From NCBI GenBank assembly GCA_946478665.1, contig CAMLCZ010000004.1, forward strand, positions 62,001-126,000: a stretch of 64,000 nucleotides of DNA, given 5' to 3'. The notes under the pieces were generated by a model, which was given only the letters and a program-made list of their open reading frames with translations, was not told the origin of the DNA and did not search any database. The position numbers and the translations under genes were made by a program. This stretch comes from an uncultured Bartonella sp. (lineage in GTDB: Bacteria > Pseudomonadota > Alphaproteobacteria > Rhizobiales > Rhizobiaceae). Shown here in pieces: positions 57,686 through 64,000 of the stretch. The first letter of the stretch is position 1. Each line of letters begins with the position of its first letter.

Positions 57686-57764
57686 AATTTATTGTTGATC
57701 GGTGCTTTCTTCGGAAAGCTGTCTGTGTTAGGCATCGGCAGAAATTTGTTACATGGATATCGAA

Positions 57765-58301
57765 ATGCCCATTATAGATGGAAAGACAATAGACGTCTTA
57801 TTTTCTGCAGAAGAAATTGCAAAACGTAATCAAGTTATTGCGCAAGAAATTGCTGAGAAAAAGCCAGATAAATTACTAATTTTGCCGGTATTAAAGGGCT
57901 CGTTTATTTTTGCCGCCGATCTCATCAGGGCTTTACACAGTGTAGGTGTTGTTTCTACTGTAGAATTTATTACTGTGTCCAGTTATGGTGCCGGTAAAGA
58001 AAGTGGTGATATCAAGCTTCTTCACGATGTCGATAGCGATGTGACAGGACGGGATATTTTATTGGTTGATGATATTCTCGAGTCTGGAAAAACATTAAAA
58101 TTTGTACGGGATTTATTAAAGTCACGTGGAGCAAGACGCATTTTTGTTGCTGCACTTCTTGATAAGGCTATGAGGCGGCAAGCAAATATTGAAGCTGACT
58201 TCGTCGGGTTTTCATGTCCTGATAATTTTGTCGTAGGATATGGTATGGATGCAGGTCATGCATTCCGCCAACTACCGTTTGTCGGTGTAGTTCGCGATTA
58301 A
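57765..58301 (+). CDS. hpt: Hypoxanthine phosphoribosyltransferase
   Basis: The protein (178 residues from the ATG at 57765, 182 from 57753) salvages hypoxanthine and guanine to IMP and GMP. It has LPVLKGSFIFAADLIRAL, VSSYGAGKESGD, the PRPP-binding ILLVDDILESGKTLKF and CPDNFVVGYGMDAG. The inner ATG gives the family-like start MPIIDGKTIDVLF with GGA upstream; the outer one is not excluded. Monocistronic. Confidence 0.94.
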   Translation: MPIIDGKTIDVLFSAEEIAKRNQVIAQEIAEKKPDKLLILPVLKGSFIFAADLIRALHSVGVVSTVEFITVSSYGAGKESGDIKLLHDVDSDVTGRDILLVDDILESGKTLKFVRDLLKSRGARRIFVAALLDKAMRRQANIEADFVGFSCPDNFVVGYGMDAGHAFRQLPFVGVVRD

Positions 58302-58463
58302 TAGTGTTGCAGGAACGATATAAACGGTTGTTTGATATTGGTTGAAGGATATTGAGGCATATTTGTTGGTTGATTGATAAGCAATAATTTTGCTGAGCAC
58401 AGTTATCATTATCCGTTATAACTGGACTGGCAATCCATAATAGGTTTCAGCGCGGCCGGATGG

Positions 58464-59843
58464 TCAACCTTGGTTGTAGGGAAAATTATTAAGCGTGTCA
58501 GGTGCTAATAATTCAAAGGATACGCCTTTAGCATCATAATTTAAATTTGCTCTTCCATTAAAACTAACGGGAAGAAGGCGTTCGATCAATTTTGATCCAA
58601 AACCTTTTTGTTTAGGTCTAGCTACTTTGGGGCCTCCGGATTCGTTCCAATAGAAACGAAAGCACTCATTATCTACCGACCAAAAGATTTTTACCTTTCC
58701 TCTTTTGTTCGATAATGCGCCATATTTGATAGCATTTGTACTTAATTCATGCAGCGCTAATGCCATTGATAATGCTGCTTGCGGTGAAAGTGGTATGTCT
58801 GCCCCTTCAATAATAAAACGATCTTTATTGCAGCTGTGAATGCTAATCGTGCTTTCAAGGATTTGTTTTAGACTGGCACTATTTGACACACCTTTTGTTA
58901 GAATATCTTGGGCGTGTGCCAGTGCCTTTAATCTTATCGACAAATCTTGTGATGCTGTTTCAAGAGATGAAGCCTTAGACAGAGTTTGATTAGCAATACT
59001 TTGTACAATGGCTAAAATATTTTTGACCCTGTGAACAAGCTCGTCAGATAATATTTCCTGCTTTTCCTGCGCTTTATGATGTTCTGTCACATCTTGTAAA
59101 ACGCCTAGGATACGCTCTCTTACGTTTGAGCCGCTATCCCGAGGAGCGATTTCAGACCAATAACCCATCCAGCGTAGCTGATTATCGTTTGCTCGTCTTA
59201 TTTGGAATTCTAAATGGGTTATAGAATTGGTACCGTGTTTTGTTTCCAATATTTTATGTACGATCGTTCCTTGATCATCGATCAATACACTGAAAAACTG
59301 GTCAAGTGACAGTTCAGCCGCTTCAGGAAAACCCAGTAGTTTAAGAAATTGTGGAGTGGCTTCTATGACGCGACGGTCTTGATCTATTTCAAAGGCACCT
59401 ATACCCGCTGCTTGTTGGGCAAGTCGAACGCGTTCTTCACTCAGCCGCAATGATTCAGAATTACGTCTTTCTTCTGTGCGGTCACGGACAATTTTTAAAA
59501 AGCCTTTTTGTTTGCCATCATCGCCATAAAACGCTTGTAAATCGCCTGAAGCCCAAAACGTTGTCCCATCCTTACGTATGTGATAGCGCTCTACAGCATC
59601 AATGCGATGGAGACTTGCCATCTCTCGACGCAGCTTTGGTAATCCAGTTTCACGATCTTCGTTAGTGAATAGAATATCTAAAGGTTGACCGATTGCTTCT
59701 TCTGGAGTCCAGCCAAACAATTTTTGTGCGCCGAAACTCCAAGTGACAATTCGCCCTTTCATGTCAGCAGTCAATATTGCATAGTCCAATGCATTATCGA
59801 GAATAAGCTGATTGCGCCATCCTTGTTTTTCAACACGCTTCAT
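58464..59843 (-). CDS. HWE-family sensor histidine kinase with two PAS domains
   Basis: The 459-residue soluble kinase has PAS domain 1 at about 12-125 (ALDYAILTADMKGRIVTWSFGAQKLFGWTPEEAIGQP), PAS domain 2 at about 135-255, and an HWE kinase core. The H-box is LVHRVKNILAIVQSIANQTL near 270, the N-box ALHELSTNAIKYGALS near 360 and the characteristic WNE in FYWNESGGPKV. There is no LOV cysteine motif, no membrane segment and no response regulator nearby. Relatives include general stress-response and light/redox sensors of Hyphomicrobiales. The signal is unknown. Confidence 0.92.
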   Translation of the reverse strand: MKRVEKQGWRNQLILDNALDYAILTADMKGRIVTWSFGAQKLFGWTPEEAIGQPLDILFTNEDRETGLPKLRREMASLHRIDAVERYHIRKDGTTFWASGDLQAFYGDDGKQKGFLKIVRDRTEERRNSESLRLSEERVRLAQQAAGIGAFEIDQDRRVIEATPQFLKLLGFPEAAELSLDQFFSVLIDDQGTIVHKILETKHGTNSITHLEFQIRRANDNQLRWMGYWSEIAPRDSGSNVRERILGVLQDVTEHHKAQEKQEILSDELVHRVKNILAIVQSIANQTLSKASSLETASQDLSIRLKALAHAQDILTKGVSNSASLKQILESTISIHSCNKDRFIIEGADIPLSPQAALSMALALHELSTNAIKYGALSNKRGKVKIFWSVDNECFRFYWNESGGPKVARPKQKGFGSKLIERLLPVSFNGRANLNYDAKGVSFELLAPDTLNNFPYNQG

Positions 59844-60274
59844 TACCTTTATTCAAACTCCGTTCCGTAAAATATTACAAAGGCCAAAAGCTCAAGCGTA
59901 TCATTTCTGATGATGTAGCCTAAAAACGTTTTAAATTTAACATTTTATATAGGGTTTGTTAATCGTTTAACTAAATTAAATTGTATTTAATATTAATTTT
60001 ATTGTATTTTTTAACAATTTTATAAATTTTTATTCTGGAAAAACATGGATATTTAACAGGTATATAGGAAAATTTTATTAATTCTATTTTTTAGAATAAT
60101 TATTATGTTAGATATATTATGATATGTTTAATCTCATTATATTTAAAAATTTTTATAAAATAATTATTGATATTATTTAACTTAATAAGAAATATATTTA
60201 AATATAAATTGCATGTATTGATCGATATAATATTTGATGATTTCATCAGTCTTAATAGATGAGGAGTTTTCAAC
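59844..60274. other. 431-bp very AT-rich intergenic region
   Basis: No gene is supported; stop codons are frequent in all frames. The stretch is the most AT-rich of the window along with 62379-62686. It holds the divergent promoters of the HWE kinase and pta. A TTAA-N7-TTAA at 59976-59990 is expected by chance in such composition. Confidence 0.65.
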
Positions 60275-61216
60275 GTGTCAATAAAACATGATCGCTATGA
60301 TTCTTATCTTAAGCAGGCGCACGATCAGCCGCCGATTAAGACTGCAATTGTTCATCCTTGTTCATCAGAAGCGATATTGGCAGCAATAGAAGCTTGTCAC
60401 GAAAAATTTCTAGAACCTATACTTATTGGACCTGCGGCAAAAATTAAAAAAGCAGCGGATGACGCTAAAGTTACTCTGGATAGTATCCAGATTGTTGATA
60501 CTGAACACAGTCATGCAGCTGCAAAACAGGCTGTTAAAATGGCGGTTGATGGACAAGTGCAAGCGTTGATGAAGGGCTCATTACACACTGATGAGTTGTT
60601 GAGTGCAGTTGTCAGTGCGGAATCAGGTTTGCGAACAGAACGAAGAATTAGCCATGTCTATGCTATGGACATACCAGCATATTCTAAAGCGCTTTTTATA
60701 ACTGATGCAGCTATTAATATACGCCCTGATCTAGATGATAAGCGTGATATTATTCAAAATGCAGTTGATTTGATGCGTATTTTGGGGGTTGATAAGCCTT
60801 TGGTGGCAGTGTTGGCTGCTGTTGAAACTGTTAATTCAAAAATGCAAGCGACGCTTGATGCAGCGGCTCTGACAGTTATGTCTTTGCGTGGACAAATTAC
60901 AGGGGCGGTGGTTGATGGACCTTTAGCATTTGACAATGCTATCAATCTAAAAGCTGCAGAAATTAAAGGTATTGTTTCTCCTGTTGCTGGTCAGGCAGAC
61001 ATTTTGCTTGTTCCAGATCTCGAAGCGGGAAATATGTTAGCTAAGCAATTAATGTATTTTGCTGATGCAGGAGCTGCTGGATTGGTTCTTGGCGCGCGTG
61101 TACCAATTATCTTAACAAGTCGATCTGATAAAGTTGCTGTGCGATTGGCATCAGCTGCACTTGCCAAAATAATGGTTGAACGTAAGTTTAACTTGGATCA
61201 AAAACATCATGAATGA
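60275..61216 (+). CDS. Phosphate acetyl/butyryltransferase family protein
   Basis: The 313-residue protein is a short PTA_PTB-type acyltransferase, with AIVHPCSSEAILAAIEACHE, VQALMKGSLHTDELLSAVV, VYAMDIPAYSKALFITDAAINIRPDL and FADAGAAGLVLGARVPIILTSRSD. It lacks the N-terminal domains of long Pta. It probably interconverts acetyl-CoA and acetyl phosphate, as its neighbour is acetate kinase; other acyl groups are possible. The start is a GTG behind GAGGAG. It overlaps ackA by eight bases. Confidence 0.88.
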   Translation: MSIKHDRYDSYLKQAHDQPPIKTAIVHPCSSEAILAAIEACHEKFLEPILIGPAAKIKKAADDAKVTLDSIQIVDTEHSHAAAKQAVKMAVDGQVQALMKGSLHTDELLSAVVSAESGLRTERRISHVYAMDIPAYSKALFITDAAINIRPDLDDKRDIIQNAVDLMRILGVDKPLVAVLAAVETVNSKMQATLDAAALTVMSLRGQITGAVVDGPLAFDNAINLKAAEIKGIVSPVAGQADILLVPDLEAGNMLAKQLMYFADAGAAGLVLGARVPIILTSRSDKVAVRLASAALAKIMVERKFNLDQKHHE

Positions 61217-62378
61217 TCGTATTCTTACATTCAATTCGGGTTCTTCATCACTAAAAATCGGCCTTTATGAGACTGATAGTGGTTGTGCAAAAAGAATAGG
61301 AAAAGGCTCTATTGATCTTAGACGAAATTGTTTTTCATTTCGTATCGAAGGTGGAAAACAAATAGTTACAGCACCGTTACCTGACGACGCAGATGATAAG
61401 ACGAGATTGAAGGACGTCTTTGGCTGGATTTCTAAAGCAGTGGAGATTGGTTCTGTTAAAGTGGTTGGTCATAGGGTAGTGCATGGTGCTGATATTTTTA
61501 AAGAGGCTTGTATCGTTACAGACAAAACCCTCGATTATATGGAATCATTAATTCCGCTTGATCCGTTACATCAACCAGCCAATTTAAAATTGATTTATCT
61601 TGTACGTAAACTGTTTCCATCATTACAGCAAACGGCTTCTTTTGATACGTCATTTCACCAAGAGCAATCGGATAAAGTAAGGCGGTTTGCTTTGCCTCGC
61701 TTATTACATGACCAAGGTGTAAAGAGGTATGGTTTTCACGGACTTTCGTACCGATATATTTCCAGCAAATTAACGACGCTGCCTGAAAACGTAAAAACAG
61801 AAAATGTCATTGTTGCTCATCTTGGTAGCGGTGCAAGTCTTTGCGCGATGAAGAACGGTAAAAGTGTGGAAACCACTATGGGGTTTTCAACGTTGGATGG
61901 TATACCCATGGCATCGCGTTGTGGTGCACTGGATGCTGGTGTCCTAATTTATCTATTGCGTGATAATAAACACAGTGTCAGTGATATTGAATATATGCTT
62001 TATTATTCCAGCGGTTTATTAGGAATGTCTGGCATTAGCGCTGATACGCGTGATCTAATTGAATCAAAACTTGGTCAGGCAAAACAGGCGCTTGATGTAT
62101 TTAATTTTCGGGTAGCAGGTGAAATAGCGCGTTTGGCTGTTGCATTGAATGGTCTTGATAGTATCATTTTTACGGGCGGAATTGGTGAACATCAGCCGGA
62201 AATTAGAGCCGCAATTTTAGAACAACTCCGTTGGCTTGGTTTTAATATTGATTATAAAGCAAATGATGCGAATGCTTTGCAAATTACCACACAAGACAGC
62301 CGATTGGCGGCATGTGTTATTTCGACGGATGAAGAACAATGCATTGCAGATGATGCAGCCTATCTGATGAAAAATTAA
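61209..62378 (+). CDS. ackA: Acetate kinase
   Basis: The 389-residue kinase starts at the ATG at 61209 (MNDRILTFNSGSSSLKIGLYE); the ORF track adds 11 residues inside pta. ASKHA motifs are intact: GHRVVHGADIF, FDTSFHQ, YGFHGLSYRYI, VIVAHLGSGASLCAM, and FTGGIGEHQPEIR. The segment after the second phosphate loop reads MGFSTLDGIPMASRCGALDAG, slightly divergent from the commonest form. It turns acetyl phosphate into acetate plus ATP. Confidence 0.93.
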   Translation: MNDRILTFNSGSSSLKIGLYETDSGCAKRIGKGSIDLRRNCFSFRIEGGKQIVTAPLPDDADDKTRLKDVFGWISKAVEIGSVKVVGHRVVHGADIFKEACIVTDKTLDYMESLIPLDPLHQPANLKLIYLVRKLFPSLQQTASFDTSFHQEQSDKVRRFALPRLLHDQGVKRYGFHGLSYRYISSKLTTLPENVKTENVIVAHLGSGASLCAMKNGKSVETTMGFSTLDGIPMASRCGALDAGVLIYLLRDNKHSVSDIEYMLYYSSGLLGMSGISADTRDLIESKLGQAKQALDVFNFRVAGEIARLAVALNGLDSIIFTGGIGEHQPEIRAAILEQLRWLGFNIDYKANDANALQITTQDSRLAACVISTDEEQCIADDAAYLMKN

Positions 62379-62686
62379 GACTGCTTATATTCTAAAATTT
62401 GCAATGATAGCGATATGATAAATTTATTATTCAAATCATAAAGTATCAAGAGCTATAATCATCCTACTATACCACTTAATTTTTATTCCTGAAACGGATA
62501 TATAAATATATATGTCTATTTTTTAGTAAAAAATCATAATAAATAGGTAAAATTTTTATTTTTCAACCTTAAAAAAATAATAAAAATATAATTTCTTCTA
62601 TAGATATAGAGAAATCCTGCAGTAGTTAATTATAGGTAAAGAACATGTAGTTCGAGACAATTAATTAAATACAGAAGGATATCTCG
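62379..62686. other. 308-bp very AT-rich intergenic region
   Basis: No gene and no clear terminator are seen. A small palindrome GAAC-atgta-GTTC lies at 62641-62653, about 35 bases before the SDR gene. Poly-A/T runs dominate. Confidence 0.6.
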
Positions 62687-63655
62687 ATGTCAGATGAAAA
62701 AAATAAAAATGCTCATCATAGTCATGAAGCAAACTCGAATAATCAATGTTGTTCGCAGCCAAATCCATTAAATGCCCTTCGTAATCCTTTAGATGCTTAC
62801 CCTAAACCTCCATATCATACCGAAAAACAGACCGTGCCAGGATTAGTTTCAAAAATGAATCCATTACCAGATCACGGTGAAAAAACGTATAAAGGTTCAG
62901 GTAAACTTATTGGTAGAAAAGCTCTCATTACCGGTGGCGATAGTGGTATTGGCCGTGCCATTGCAATAGCCTTTGCGCGTGAAGGCGCTGATGTGGCAAT
63001 TAACTATTTGCCGGAAGAAGAATCAGATGCAAAAGAGGTTATTAATCTCATTAAGGAAGCGGGGCGTAAGGGGATAGCCATTCCAGGTGATTTAACCAAT
63101 CGTGATTTTTGCAGCGAGCTTGTTAATAAAGCTGTGAAGGAGTTGGGTGGCTTAGATATTTTGGTGAATAATGCAGGGCGCCAGCAAGCTGTTGAGTCTC
63201 TTGCTGATTTGACCGATGAGTCATTTGACGCAACAATGAAAACCAATATTTATGCTCCATATCGTGTAACAAAAGCAGCCCTTAGTCACATTCCTGCTGG
63301 CGGCACAATTATCATTACATCGTCTATACAAGCATTCGACCCATCAGCTACTTTGTTTGATTACTCACAAACAAAAGCCGCAAATGTTGCCTTCGCAAAA
63401 TCATTGGCAAAACAACTTGCTCCAAAAGGAATTCGTGTCAATGCCGTTGCTCCGGGGCCATTCTGGACGCCGCTTCAACCTGCCGGTGGGCAGTTGATGG
63501 AAGCGATGCCACAATTTGGTAGCGAATCACCATTAAAACGCGCTGGTCAACCTGTTGAAATTGCACCTCTTTATGTGCTCTTGGCCAGCGGCGAGGCAAG
63601 TTACTGTTCAGGCCAGGTTTTTGGCGCAGCAGGTGGTTTGGGTTTGGATAGTTAA
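62687..63655 (+). CDS. SDR-family oxidoreductase (YghA/YdaD-like)
   Basis: The 322-residue short-chain dehydrogenase has an N-terminal extension of about 80 residues (rich in His/Asn, then PGLVSKMNPLPDHGEKTYKGSGKL), cofactor motif TGGDSGIGRAIA, NNAG, catalytic serine in ITSSIQAF and YSQTK. The N-terminal layout matches YghA/YdaD-like oxidoreductases, often stress-related in Hyphomicrobiales. The substrate is unknown. Strong AGAAGGATAT site. Its stop codon abuts that of the convergent YggS-family gene. Confidence 0.92.
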   Translation: MSDEKNKNAHHSHEANSNNQCCSQPNPLNALRNPLDAYPKPPYHTEKQTVPGLVSKMNPLPDHGEKTYKGSGKLIGRKALITGGDSGIGRAIAIAFAREGADVAINYLPEEESDAKEVINLIKEAGRKGIAIPGDLTNRDFCSELVNKAVKELGGLDILVNNAGRQQAVESLADLTDESFDATMKTNIYAPYRVTKAALSHIPAGGTIIITSSIQAFDPSATLFDYSQTKAANVAFAKSLAKQLAPKGIRVNAVAPGPFWTPLQPAGGQLMEAMPQFGSESPLKRAGQPVEIAPLYVLLASGEASYCSGQVFGAAGGLGLDS

Positions 63656-64000
63656 TCAGGTATGTGGATTGGCTCGGTGTCCAAAAATGGCTGAGCCAAC
63701 ACGTACACTCGTTGCTCCAAACATAATTGCTGTTTCGTAATCAGCAGACATACCCATGGATAACTTTGAAACTCCAGCCTCTTTTGCTAGTTTTTGTAAC
63801 AATGCAAAGTAGGGGCCGGGGTTTTCTCCAGCAGGCGGAATACACATTAACCCGACAATGTTGAGATTGTATTCTTGTTGACATTTTTTGACAAAATTGA
63901 CGGTGTCTGAAGGTGCAATACCTGCTTTTTGCGGCTCAAGCCCGATGTTTACTTGTACATAACAAGGTAGAATACGCTTTTGTTGTTGCATTTCTTGGCT
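63656..64000 (-). CDS. YggS-family PLP homeostasis protein, C-terminal part
   Basis: The frame remains open to the right edge, so the N-terminal half lies beyond the window. The visible 114 residues show YVQVNIGLEPQKAGI, GLMCIPP and LSMGMSADYETAIMFGATSVRVGSAIFG, characteristic of YggS/PLPBP proteins that bind pyridoxal phosphate without catalysis. The lysine that binds PLP is outside the window. The ORF-track start at 63991 is internal. Confidence 0.95.
   Translation of the reverse strand, partial: SQEMQQQKRILPCYVQVNIGLEPQKAGIAPSDTVNFVKKCQQEYNLNIVGLMCIPPAGENPGPYFALLQKLAKEAGVSKLSMGMSADYETAIMFGATSVRVGSAIFGHRANPHT

Noticed and set aside
59976-59990. TTAA-N7-TTAA between the HWE kinase and pta as a CtrA box
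   Set aside because: The surrounding DNA is almost pure A/T, so the motif is expected by chance.
60100-60135. dif-like sequence for XerC/XerD in the AT-rich gap
   Set aside because: The resemblance is limited to TTATG repeats; the two arms and six-base centre do not fit.
1-64000. Mobile elements, prophage, CRISPR arrays, rRNA, toxin-antitoxin or defence islands
   Set aside because: No transposase, integrase other than XerC, repeat-spacer array, rRNA sequence or defence-gene signature was found on either strand.

Overview
The window reads as chromosomal core sequence of an alphaproteobacterium of the order Hyphomicrobiales (Rhizobiales), most likely an AT-rich relative of the Brucella/Bartonella group. 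The reasons are the mitofilin-like gene next to hemY, the roughly 1600-residue NAD-glutamate dehydrogenase, the ffh - chorismate mutase - rpsP and rimM-trmD-rplS clusters, cobS/cobT beside a DnaJ/BolA pair, rhizobial-type ubiH-tesB-amtB-ftsK-lolA gene content, an HWE-type sensor kinase and two CtrA-like boxes. The species assignment is inference; GC content was judged by eye only. I see no rRNA, tRNA, insertion sequence, prophage or CRISPR array.

Layout. 0-5 kb: end of a Mic60/mitofilin-like gene, hemY, a TerB-like gene, a glutamine amidotransferase, a ChaC-like gene and a DUF2125 gene. 5-10 kb: the giant NAD-glutamate dehydrogenase on the minus strand. 10-15.5 kb: pyridoxal kinase plus beta-carbonic anhydrase, a lytic transglycosylase, then ffh, a chorismate mutase and rpsP. 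15.6-22 kb: an SDHAF4-like gene, htpX, rsmB, a heparinase-like gene and purH. 22-26.6 kb: a DUF1127 gene followed by three hairpins with C/U-rich loops, two EamA transporters, SURF1, rpmB and a queuosine-precursor transporter. 26.8-32.8 kb: cobT/cobS, DnaJ-like, bolA, xerC and a SapC-family gene. 33-37 kb: rimM-trmD-rplS, leuC and an acetyltransferase. 37.6-41 kb: the complete sdhCDAB operon. 41-49.7 kb: ubiH-like, tesB, amtB, ftsK, lolA and an exonuclease III. 49.9-54.6 kb: a complete tripartite MacAB-type efflux operon with its own outer-membrane factor. 54.6-58.3 kb: a YbaK-type deacylase, ydcF-like, ftsX, ftsE and hpt. 58.4-64 kb: an orphan HWE histidine kinase, pta-ackA between two very AT-rich spacers, a stress-type SDR and the end of a YggS-family gene.

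How the genes fit together. Most are housekeeping: respiration (sdhCDAB, an SDHAF4-like assembly factor, SURF1, a ubiquinone hydroxylase), translation and secretion (ffh, rpsP, rplS, rpmB, rimM, trmD, rsmB), cell division and envelope (ftsK, ftsEX, lolA, transglycosylase) and nitrogen/carbon balance (amtB, glutamate dehydrogenase, pta-ackA). No clear novel multi-gene defence or mobile system is present. The items most worth a second look are regulatory or architectural: a cuckoo/CcsR-like triple hairpin after the DUF1127 gene; a structured leader with a terminator-like hairpin before ffh; a ribosomal operon split between rpsP (with its own terminator) and rimM about 17.5 kb away; an amtB with a sigma-54-like promoter but no glnK beside it; CtrA-like boxes before ftsK and between ftsE and hpt; and a hairpin abutting the purH ribosome binding site.
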